Shown piece by piece: positions 8,951 through 15,397 of a stretch of 64,000 nt of DNA (its first letter is position 1; every line of letters starts with the position of its first letter). The position numbers and the translations under genes were made by a program. The stretch lies in the NCBI GenBank assembly GCA_020637855.1, contig JACKJR010000002.1, forward strand, positions 124,001-188,000, read 5' to 3'. The stretch comes from Rhodobiaceae bacterium (GTDB taxonomy: Bacteria > Pseudomonadota > Alphaproteobacteria > Rhizobiales > Tepidamorphaceae). A model generated the notes under the pieces. The model saw only the letters and a list, made by a program, of their open reading frames with translations. It had not been told where the DNA came from and did not search any database.

Positions 8951-8979
8951 AAAAAGCCGCCCAGAAAGGGCGGCTTTTT
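8951..8979. terminator. Bidirectional terminator between flgH and dksA
   Basis: AAAAAGCCGCCC (8951-8962) and GGGCGGCTTTTT (8968-8979) form a perfect 12-base stem with loop AGAAA. U-runs lie on both strands, so it can end flgH transcription from the left and dksA transcription from the right. The 240 bases between flgH and this hairpin hold no convincing gene. Confidence 0.9.
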
Positions 8980-9000
8980 CCGTTCCGTATCGTGTCCGGA

Positions 9001-9417
9001 TTATTCGTCCCGGTAGACCCGCTCGCGCCGCTCGTGGCGCTCCTGCGCCTCGATCGACAAGGTCGCGATCGGACGTGCATCCAGGCGCTTGAGCGAAATC
9101 GGCTCCCCGGTTTCCTCGCAATACCCGTAAGAACCGTCTTCGATACGGCGCAGGGCAGCATCGATCTTGGAGATCAGCTTGCGCTGACGGTCGCGGGCAC
9201 GAAGTTCGATTGCCCGGTCCGTTTCGCTGGAAGCTCGATCGGCAATGTCGGGATGATTTGCAGTGTCATCCTGCAAGGCAAGGAGCGTCTCCTTGCTCTC
9301 GCGCAGGATGTCCTGCTTCCACTTCAAAAGCTTGTCTCGAAAGTAGCCGCGCTGCCGTTCATTCATGAACGGCTCACTCTCGCTCGGAACGTAGACTTCA
9401 TCAAGCGTAGCGCTCAT
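9001..9417 (-). CDS. dksA: RNA polymerase-binding factor DksA, single-cysteine type
   Basis: 138 residues from the ATG at 9417 (MSATLDEVYVPSES); the frame opens earlier at 9483. The coiled-coil tip region and the C-terminal TraR/DksA zinc-finger fold are recognisable (IEDGSYGYCEETGEPISLKRLDARP). Only one of four zinc cysteines remains, C100, in C-x-x-T; the second pair is replaced in SIEAQERHERRERV. Single-Cys DksA proteins are known in alphaproteobacteria such as Rhodobacter and are functional. It binds the RNA polymerase secondary channel with ppGpp. Confidence 0.93.
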   Translation of the reverse strand: MSATLDEVYVPSESEPFMNERQRGYFRDKLLKWKQDILRESKETLLALQDDTANHPDIADRASSETDRAIELRARDRQRKLISKIDAALRRIEDGSYGYCEETGEPISLKRLDARPIATLSIEAQERHERRERVYRDE

Positions 9418-9534
9418 ATCCACCGAACCTCCGGAACTCGACAACGCGCGCCTTATATAGCCGTGTAGGCGGCGGCTCAACACGTTGCCGGTAAAAAAGT
9501 CGTTCCTGGTGAATCAGTAAGGAATAACACGCAG

Positions 9535-9553
9535 AAAGCCGATTATTCGGCTC
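9535..9553 (-). terminator. Probable terminator after fliX
   Basis: Read on the minus strand, AGCCGA (9552-9547) and TCGGCT (9542-9537) form a hairpin with loop ATAA, followed by TTTCTG. It lies directly after the fliX stop. The stem is short, so this is tentative. Confidence 0.5.
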
Positions 9554-9973
9554 TCACCCCCTGAAAAGCCCGCGTTTTGCCAATTCAACGGCCGTTCTGA
9601 GCTCTATTTGCTCAAGTACATCCGCAAGAATAGGGTCTTCGATGCGGTCGCGCTCACGTCTGGCGAGCTCGCCAAGCCTGGTCAGGAGCGAGGGATTTTC
9701 GATTCCCGCAATCAGATCGAGCTTCAGCGATTCGAGTAGATCGAGCAGGTCGTGCCCGCGTTTTACCGCCCGGCGCCGCCGAATGGTCGAATCCTCAACC
9801 TCCTGCAGCATGATCAGCGCTTCTATACCAGCCAACGAGGCACTGCCCCGTGCAGCCTGGGCCGCGGGTTTCTCGTCTGGACGGGCAATGAAGAAACCAT
9901 CACCACCAGTGGCGCTGGTGCGTCGCCGGGTGTTGCCTGCCGAATTCGTTCGCTGGGCGGACTCGATCCGCAT
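9554..9973 (-). CDS. fliX: Flagellar assembly regulator FliX
   Basis: 139 residues from the ATG at 9973 (MRIESAQRT), which has AGGA 9 bases upstream. The variable N-terminus is followed by the family core LQEVEDSTIRRRRAVKRGHDLLDLLESLK and a C-terminal helix pair. In Caulobacter FliX links basal-body assembly to activation of the sigma-54 activator FlbD and is transcribed divergently from flgI, exactly as here. Its presence with sigma-54 elements supports the same checkpoint. Confidence 0.88.
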   Translation of the reverse strand: MRIESAQRTNSAGNTRRRTSATGGDGFFIARPDEKPAAQAARGSASLAGIEALIMLQEVEDSTIRRRRAVKRGHDLLDLLESLKLDLIAGIENPSLLTRLGELARRERDRIEDPILADVLEQIELRTAVELAKRGLFRG

Positions 9974-10139
9974 CGCGCCTGATCCTGCCTTTCTCTTGAG
10001 CGACACCGGTATTCGGCGCGCTGCTGGCCCTACAATCCCGCCATCATGGTAAATGGAAGGTTAACGCCGGGCAGATTTTGCCGGGCAGATTTCGCCGACC
10101 GGACAGCCTGGCCGCGCCATCTGATCGAGCACAAGTGAA

Positions 10140-10154
10140 TTAATTCTCAATTCA
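10140..10154. promoter_or_regulatory. Near-consensus CtrA box between fliX and flgI
   Basis: TTAA-N7-TTCA (10140-10143 and 10151-10154), one mismatch from TTAA-N7-TTAA. It lies about 170 bases upstream of the fliX start and 110 upstream of flgI. Caulobacter fliX is CtrA-controlled, so the site is plausible but unproven. Confidence 0.35.
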
Positions 10155-10180
10155 ATCAATCAGTTACATCAAAAACCGCT

Positions 10181-10199
10181 TTTGGCACGCCGCGTGCAA
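10181..10199 (+). promoter_or_regulatory. Sigma-54 (-24/-12) promoter of flgI operon
   Basis: TTTGGCACGCCGCGTGCAA has GG at 10184-10185 and GC at 10196-10197 with 10 bases between. It matches the flgF promoter closely and lies about 70 bases upstream of flgI. Confidence 0.82.
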
Positions 10200-10266
10200 T
10201 GCCTTCAGCAGCAATCACGCACGCGAAATCATGCGCGCGACACAAGCTCGGGGGAGCGGGGTTGAT

Positions 10267-11394
10267 ATGCTGAAGATTTATCTGCGGTTCGCCGCACTCA
10301 TCATTGCCGCAGTGCTGGCCGGTCTGCCGACGCGACCGGTCGAGGCGGCGGGTTCGTCGCGCATCAAGGATCTCGTCGACATCGAGGGTGTGCGTGAGAA
10401 CCAGCTCGTCGGATACGGCCTCGTCGTTGGCCTCAACGGCACCGGCGACAGCCTGAACAACGCGCCGTTCACCCGTCAAAGCCTGCAGGCCATGCTCGAA
10501 CGCCTTGGCGTAAACACCCGCGACGCAACGCTGCGGACCGAGAATGTCGCCGCAGTCATGGTCACCGCGAACCTGCCGCCATTCGGCACGCAGGGTTCGC
10601 GCATCGACGTGACCGTTTCCGCGCTTGGCGATGCCGAAAGCCTGCAGGGCGGCACATTGCTTGTCACGCCGCTGATGGGGGCTGATGGCGAGGTTTATGC
10701 CGTCGGCCAGGGCGCCGTTGCTATCGCAGGGTTCTCCGCCGAAGGTCAGGCGGCCTCGCTGACGCGCGGCGTGCCGACGGTCGGGCGCATTTCCAACGGC
10801 GCAACGATCGAGCGCGAGATCGCCTTCTCGCTGGAACAGCTCGATACGCTGCGGCTGTCTCTGCGCAACCCGGATCTGACGACGGCGCGGCGTATCGCGA
10901 CCACAATCAACGATTTTGTCGGTCCCGGCACGGCCGACCTTGTCGATCCCGCAACCGTCCGCATCCGCCCGCTGACCGACGGCAAGACCAGCTTCGTCGA
11001 GCTGTTGACCGACATCGAGCAACTGCGCATCGAACCGGATCTCTCGGCCAAGGTCGTGATCGACGAGCAATCGGGCATCATCGTCATGGGCAGCGACGTG
11101 CGCGTTTCGACCGTCGCCATAGCGCAGGGCAATCTCACCGTTTCGGTCACCGAGAGCCCGGTCGTCGATCAGCCGCCGCCGCTGAGCGATGGCCAGACCG
11201 CCGTGGTGCCGCGCACCGAAGTCAGGGTTGATGACCAGTCCGACAACAAGCTTGCGATCGTTTCCAACGGCATTTCGCTTCAGGATCTGGTCGACGGCCT
11301 CAATGCGCTGGGCGTCGGTCCGCGCGACCTGATCGCAATCCTTCAGGCGATCAAGGCGGCAGGCGCCCTCCAGGCTGAAATCGAGGTGATGTGA
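10267..11394 (+). CDS. flgI: Flagellar P-ring protein FlgI
   Basis: 375 residues from the ATG at 10267, preceded by GGGGGAGCGGGG; the frame opens at 10231. A signal peptide (FAALIIAAVLAGLPTRPVEAA) is followed by SSRIKDLVDIEGVRENQLVGYGLVVGLNGTGDS split here in two family blocks, and the C-terminus ends LQAEIEVM. FlgI forms the periplasmic P ring around the distal rod. It is first in an operon with cheL/flgJ and flbY, as in Caulobacter. Confidence 0.96.
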   Translation: MLKIYLRFAALIIAAVLAGLPTRPVEAAGSSRIKDLVDIEGVRENQLVGYGLVVGLNGTGDSLNNAPFTRQSLQAMLERLGVNTRDATLRTENVAAVMVTANLPPFGTQGSRIDVTVSALGDAESLQGGTLLVTPLMGADGEVYAVGQGAVAIAGFSAEGQAASLTRGVPTVGRISNGATIEREIAFSLEQLDTLRLSLRNPDLTTARRIATTINDFVGPGTADLVDPATVRIRPLTDGKTSFVELLTDIEQLRIEPDLSAKVVIDEQSGIIVMGSDVRVSTVAIAQGNLTVSVTESPVVDQPPPLSDGQTAVVPRTEVRVDDQSDNKLAIVSNGISLQDLVDGLNALGVGPRDLIAILQAIKAAGALQAEIEVM

Positions 11395-11708
11395 TGACAC
11401 CGCTCACCTTGCCGCAAACGCCATCGCCGCTTGCTGCCGGCACGTTGAAGCCCGTGGCGACCTCGAACCTCGCCCGCGCACAAGCCCAGGGCCGCGAATT
11501 CGAGGCGGTGTTTCTATCAACCATGCTGGGCCAGATGTTTTCAGGCCTCAAGACAGACGGCCCCTTTCACGGCGGTCATGCGGAAGAACAGTTCCGCAGC
11601 CTGCTTGTCGATGAATTGGGTAAATCCATTGCGGATGCCGGCGGCATTGGCGTTGCCGATGCGGTGGCCCGCGAACTGATCGCTATCCAGGAGGAGAGTG
11701 GACAATGA
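11394..11708 (+). CDS. flgJ: Rod-binding protein FlgJ N-domain type (CheL)
   Basis: 104 residues, only the rod-binding domain (AQGREFEAVFLSTMLGQMF); the muramidase domain of enterobacterial FlgJ is absent, as usual in alphaproteobacteria, where the gene is also called cheL. It is a rod-capping or scaffolding factor. Its ATG overlaps the flgI stop (TGATG), and its own stop overlaps the next ATG (ATGA), so the three genes are translationally coupled. Confidence 0.88.
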   Translation: MTPLTLPQTPSPLAAGTLKPVATSNLARAQAQGREFEAVFLSTMLGQMFSGLKTDGPFHGGHAEEQFRSLLVDELGKSIADAGGIGVADAVARELIAIQEESGQ

Positions 11709-12244
11709 GCGACGGATTGGCGGCTGCGGCCAACGCCGGTATCGAGGCGATGACCTTACAACCCGAGAACTCCGGCCAGGCGGCCACGGCAGAACGTTTC
11801 GTGGTTCCAGATCAGGCTGCGGCCTTCTGCGATTCTCTTGCAGAAACCGTCGATGCGCTGATCAAGGTGCTGGATGAGGAAAGCCGGCTGGTTCGCACAG
11901 CCAAGCTGACCGACGCTGCAGTTCTGCACGCGAAGAAAAGCGCGCTGTCAGCCCAATATGGCGGTCAGCTTCATGTGCTGAAACAGAATGCCGGCAACAT
12001 GCGCGACCTGACGCCGGAAGGCGTGGAGCGCCTGCGCAGCCGTCAGCTGGCGCTGGAGGAAGCGTTGCAGGCCAACATGACCGTTCTGGCCACCGCACGC
12101 ACCGTTTCGGAAACCCTGATCCGCGGCATCGCCAGCGAAGCATCCGAACGCCGCGGCGGTCCCTCGGTGTATGGCGCGGACGCCCGGTCGGGCGCGAAAA
12201 CGGTGCCGTCGGGATCGGCCATCCGCGTCAACACCGCGATCTGA
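11705..12244 (+). CDS. FlbY / FlgN-like flagellar export chaperone
   Basis: 179 residues, mainly helical, with DALIKVLDEESRLVRTAKL and LTPEGVERLRSRQLALEEAL, a pattern like FlgN-type chaperones that hold hook-associated proteins. It overlaps flgJ by 4 bases. In Caulobacter the third gene of the flgI-cheL transcription unit is flbY; gene order and helical layout support this identity. The C-terminal 40 residues are low-complexity. Confidence 0.7.
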   Translation: MSDGLAAAANAGIEAMTLQPENSGQAATAERFVVPDQAAAFCDSLAETVDALIKVLDEESRLVRTAKLTDAAVLHAKKSALSAQYGGQLHVLKQNAGNMRDLTPEGVERLRSRQLALEEALQANMTVLATARTVSETLIRGIASEASERRGGPSVYGADARSGAKTVPSGSAIRVNTAI

Positions 12245-12321
12245 CCCGGGCGGGCTGGAGTCATCAGACTCTAGTTAAAGCGCGCCCGCCCGCGCGATCG
12301 CATCCAATCCTTGCGATAAAC

Positions 12322-12336
12322 TTAACGAAGGATTCA
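12322..12336. promoter_or_regulatory. Near-consensus CtrA box upstream of flaG-like gene
   Basis: TTAA-N7-TTCA, one base off TTAA-N7-TTAA, about 90 bases upstream of the flaG-like start. Tentative. Confidence 0.35.
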
Positions 12337-12427
12337 TTTCTCTTCCGTAGTCTCCCTTAAGTGCCGAGAGAAGTGTCGGCAGCCTCAGGCCCATGGAGCA
12401 GCGAAGTTTCTGGCTCCGCGTAAAGGG

Positions 12428-12874
12428 ATGAGCAGAGAGATGGATGGGACTGGACCGTTTCGCCCGGTACCCGGCGTGAGTTTTTCGCCGGCACCGCGCA
12501 ACAGCACCGAGCAGGCCACGAACACGCTTCCGCGCGAGCAGACCGTCACATCTGCCGAGCGCCCCTCCGAATCCAGCATCGGTTCACGACGCACGCCCGG
12601 CCAGGTGCCCAATGCCGAGGCCGAGACCGAGCGCCGCAAGAGCCGGTACCAGGAGCAATCCGACAATGTGGACCGCCAGATCGAGATCGATCCGGAAACC
12701 CGCGACGTGCTGCTGAAGGTCGTCGACCAGAACACCGGCCTTGTGCGCTGGCAGATCCCGGCCGAAACGATGATGAACATGCGCGTCTATGCCGAACGCG
12801 TCGCGCAGGAGCATGCGCGCGAAGAGGCGACACTCGACCGCCCCGCCCTGCGACCGGTCGAAAAGGCCGTCTGA
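12428..12874 (+). CDS. FlaG-like flagellar protein
   Basis: 148 residues. The N-terminal half is Pro/Ser/Thr/Glu-rich and probably disordered. The C-terminal part (about 85-125) resembles FlaG: ETRDVLLKVVDQNTGLVRWQ followed by IPAETMMNMRVYAERV, the pattern seen in proteins encoded beside flagellins. FlaG affects filament length in other bacteria; the role here is inferred. A hairpin CCGGCAA-GCT-TTGCCGG lies about 30 bases downstream. An ATG at 12440 is an alternative start. Confidence 0.6.
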   Translation: MSREMDGTGPFRPVPGVSFSPAPRNSTEQATNTLPREQTVTSAERPSESSIGSRRTPGQVPNAEAETERRKSRYQEQSDNVDRQIEIDPETRDVLLKVVDQNTGLVRWQIPAETMMNMRVYAERVAQEHAREEATLDRPALRPVEKAV

Positions 12875-12906
12875 TCTCCTCTTCCAGATCCGCCCATACC
12901 ACCTGA

Positions 12907-12923
12907 CCGGCAAGCTTTGCCGG
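12907..12923 (+). terminator. Possible terminator after flaG-like gene
   Basis: CCGGCAA (12907-12913), loop GCT, TTGCCGG (12917-12923) is a perfect 7-base stem, followed by a short ATTTT. The U-run is weak. Confidence 0.45.
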
Positions 12924-13046
12924 GCAGGATTTTCCGCCTTTCCAGGCATGGCATACGTGCTTTCACCTACCCCATACCGGATCGCGTTCACTGATCGCTA
13001 AGACTCTGAAACAATTTGCATTTCCGCTCGCTTTTCACGGGATCGA

Positions 13047-13070
13047 TTAACCCCCGGTTAGGAGATTGCG
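13047..13070 (+). promoter_or_regulatory. Overlapping CtrA-like box and -24/-12-like element before flagellin 1
   Basis: TTAA-N7-TTAG (13047-13050, 13058-13061) is one base off the CtrA box. It overlaps a GG (13056-13057)-N10-GC (13068-13069) pair with TTGC at -12, compatible with sigma-54. Either could be the flagellin 1 promoter; the two readings cannot be separated by eye. Confidence 0.5.
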
Positions 13071-13099
13071 TGTGATTGTCGCCATGAGCCCCAGAACCG

Positions 13100-13115
13100 G
13101 GGTTTCGATAAACCC
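13100..13115 (+). promoter_or_regulatory. Leader hairpin of flagellin 1
   Basis: GGGTTT (13100-13105), loop CGAT, AAACCC (13110-13115), about 30 bases before the ATG and upstream of the AGGAAAGG ribosome site. In Caulobacter FlbT acts on the 5' leader of flagellin mRNA; this is a candidate target. Nothing similar is found in the flagellin 2 leader. Confidence 0.45.
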
Positions 13116-13144
13116 ATCATGTGACCTAGGAAAGGTAAACGCAC

Positions 13145-15166
13145 ATGGCTGATATCACGCTCTCGAAAGCGGTTCGCTCGAACCTGCTTTCTCTCCAGAA
13201 CACCTCGAGCCTTCTTGCCAAGACGCAGGAGCGTCTGGCCACCGGCCTCAAGGTGAACTCCGCTCTCGACAATCCGACCAACTTCTTCACGGCTTCCTCG
13301 CTGAACAGCCGTGCGAACGACCTTGGCCGGCTCCTCGACTCCATCTCCAACGCCAACCAGACGATCGAAGCAGCCGACAACGGCCTGACCGCGATCACCA
13401 AGCTGGTTGAGAGCGCCCAGGCGACGGCTCGTCAGGCCCTGCAGACCTCTGCCACGATCGAAACGACGACCGCGGCAACGGCTGGCACGGCCACCGGCAC
13501 CGGCTTCACGTCCCTGAACGTCCAGGGTGTCACCACCCCGGCAAGCTCCGGCGGCGTGACGGCTGGTTCGAACCCGACCGGTTTGACATTCACCGACGAC
13601 ACGTCCGGCACGGCCACGTTCGCGTTCAGTGCGGCGAACTTCGACGAAGCAGCCGATTCGATCTCCTTCGATATCGATATCGACGGCACCTCGCACTCCA
13701 TCACGATCAACAAGACGATCGCCGATGCAGCTTCAGTGGGTAACGATGGTAACCTCGACACCATTGGCGAGTTCCAGGATGCCCTGGATGCGGCCCTGCA
13801 GGCTGGCGGCTTTGCCGGCACCGACTACACCCTTGGCAACGATGGCACCAACATCACCATCACTGCCGCGGGTGCGGGCGCCACTTCCAACGTCAACATC
13901 ACCAACAATGCCAACAACAACGAAACCGGCGGCCCCGGTGCGTTCACGAACGCCGGCCTCGATTCCGCAACCGAAGTTGCTGGCGTTGCATCCGACGTCC
14001 TGAGCTTCGACGTCGACGTTGATGGTGTCAATCAGACGTTCTCGTTCAACGCCACCGAGGTTCAGGCAGCCCTTTCGGGTCTGTCCGTCACCACGGCTGC
14101 CGACTTCGCGACGCTGATCAACACCAAGCTGACAGGTGCAACCGCCGCCGACGACGGCAGCGGCAATCTGCAGATCACGTCGACCAACACCGGCGTGACC
14201 TCGAACGTCGACATCAACTCCATCACCTTCAATGATGATGGTGCTGGTGCGGCAGCGACCAACGCGACCGGTTTCGACGGCACCACGGGCGCAACCGGCA
14301 CCGCCGGCAGCGCTTCTTCGACCACGTCTCCGTCCGTGTCCTTCACCGTCAACCTCGACAGCGGTGGTGCTCAGACGATCACGATCGATACCGCGACCGT
14401 GGACGCCTACAACCTGGCCAACACCACATCGCTCGACGATTCTGCCCTGACGGCTCAGAACGTTGCTGACCTGATCAACGATCAGCTCAGCGGCACAGCG
14501 ACGACCGCCACCGTTTCCGGCGGCAACCTGCTTCTGACCTCGTCCACGACCGGCACATCTTCGACGGTTGCGGTTGGCACGATCACGTCGACGGCCACGT
14601 CTGGCACGGTCGGCACGTTCACGTCCGCAGGTGGCGCAGCCGCCTCGACCTCAACGTCGACCAACCCGAAGCGTGACGAGTTCGTGGACACCTATAACGG
14701 CCTTCTGACCCAGATCGACGATCTGGCCAAGGATGCCGGCTTCAACGGTGTGAACCTGCTCTCCGGCGACGACCTGTCGGTGCTGTTCAACGAAGACGGT
14801 TCTTCGAACCTCGACATCACCGGTGTGACCTTCGACTCCGCAGGCCTCAGCCTGTCGGCGGTTGCTTCCGGCGGGTTCGACGACAACGACGACATCAACA
14901 CGACCCTCGACACCCTGAGCGCAGCGATCGACTCACTGCGTGCCCAGTCGTCGAAGTTCGGTTCGAACCTGTCGGTGGTTGAAACCCGTCAGAACTTCAC
15001 CAAGGAAACCATCAACACGCTGGAGACCGGTGCTGCAAACCTGACGCTCGCCGACTCCAACGAGGAAGCGGCCAACCTCCTGGCCCTGCAGACCCGCCAG
15101 CAGCTGTCTTCGACATCGCTGTCTCTGGCCTCGCAGGCCGACCAGCAGGTGCTGCGTCTGTTCTAA
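13145..15166 (+). CDS. Flagellin 1 with three central repeat modules
   Basis: 673 residues, far longer than most alphaproteobacterial flagellins (about 270-400). D0/D1 ends are conserved: MADITLSKAVRSNLLSLQNT at the start and SSTSLSLASQADQQVLRLF at the end. Between residues about 115 and 505 lie three tandem modules that start near 171, 284 and 396. Each has an SFxVDxDG strand, an ADxINxxL helix and a later TSxxTGxxSxV strand, resembling flagellin hook-IN motifs. AGGAAAGG precedes the ATG. The filament subunit is exported by the flagellar apparatus. Its ends are almost identical to flagellin 2. Confidence 0.94.
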   Translation: MADITLSKAVRSNLLSLQNTSSLLAKTQERLATGLKVNSALDNPTNFFTASSLNSRANDLGRLLDSISNANQTIEAADNGLTAITKLVESAQATARQALQTSATIETTTAATAGTATGTGFTSLNVQGVTTPASSGGVTAGSNPTGLTFTDDTSGTATFAFSAANFDEAADSISFDIDIDGTSHSITINKTIADAASVGNDGNLDTIGEFQDALDAALQAGGFAGTDYTLGNDGTNITITAAGAGATSNVNITNNANNNETGGPGAFTNAGLDSATEVAGVASDVLSFDVDVDGVNQTFSFNATEVQAALSGLSVTTAADFATLINTKLTGATAADDGSGNLQITSTNTGVTSNVDINSITFNDDGAGAAATNATGFDGTTGATGTAGSASSTTSPSVSFTVNLDSGGAQTITIDTATVDAYNLANTTSLDDSALTAQNVADLINDQLSGTATTATVSGGNLLLTSSTTGTSSTVAVGTITSTATSGTVGTFTSAGGAAASTSTSTNPKRDEFVDTYNGLLTQIDDLAKDAGFNGVNLLSGDDLSVLFNEDGSSNLDITGVTFDSAGLSLSAVASGGFDDNDDINTTLDTLSAAIDSLRAQSSKFGSNLSVVETRQNFTKETINTLETGAANLTLADSNEEAANLLALQTRQQLSSTSLSLASQADQQVLRLF

Positions 15167-15190
15167 TTCGGGACAGATTGAACCAATACG

Positions 15191-15220
15191 GGCGGGGCCT
15201 TCGGGCCCCGCCTTTTCTTT
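15191..15220 (+). terminator. Terminator of flagellin 1
   Basis: GGCGGGGCC (15191-15199), loop TTCG, GGCCCCGCC (15204-15212), then TTTTCTTT. An almost identical copy follows flagellin 2, so the terminator was duplicated with the gene. Confidence 0.93.
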
Positions 15221-15222
15221 AT

Positions 15223-15385
15223 CCGGCAAGGCTTTTCGCTGGAATGATGCCTCCCGCAAAGCGCCAATCGTTAACCCGCCGTTAACCGGTGAAGATCACA
15301 CTGTGCTGCAAAGGGGTCGCACTTACGGCAGGCAACGCACACGCCTTCACATCGAGGGTGAAGCCGCCATCAATGGCGAACAGAA
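15223..15385 (+). pseudogene. Relict flbT promoter and 5' coding fragment between the flagellins
   Basis: This spacer aligns with the region from the flagellin 2 terminator into flbT. Shared blocks include GCAAGGCTTTTCGC-like, CCAATCGTTAACCC, CACACTGTG and GGCAGGC. At 15333-15371 the frame reads QRTRLHIEGEAAI, against HRTRLYIEGEAAI in FlbT. About 90 bases of flbT are missing before this block, and the frame then runs into the flagellin 2 start. It is not a functional gene; it now serves as the leader of flagellin 2. Confidence 0.8.
15271..15285. promoter_or_regulatory. CtrA box upstream of flagellin 2
   Basis: A perfect TTAA-N7-TTAA, 113 bases before flagellin 2. Flanking bases (CCAATCG before it, CC after it) match the CtrA box before flbT at 17111, so this is the duplicated flbT promoter now placed before flagellin 2. 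Confidence 0.75.
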
Positions 15386-15397
15386 AAGTAAACCAAC

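Noticed and set aside
8727..9092. 121-codon plus-strand frame after flgH
   Set aside because: It runs through the strong bidirectional terminator and into the dksA antisense strand.
10156..11400. 414-codon minus-strand frame opposite flgI
   Set aside because: Antisense to flgI; covers the flgI promoter as well.
15331..15344. GG-N10-GC pair before flagellin 2 as a sigma-54 promoter
   Set aside because: Only the two dinucleotides match; flanking bases are part of the flbT relict and do not fit TGGCAC or TTGC.
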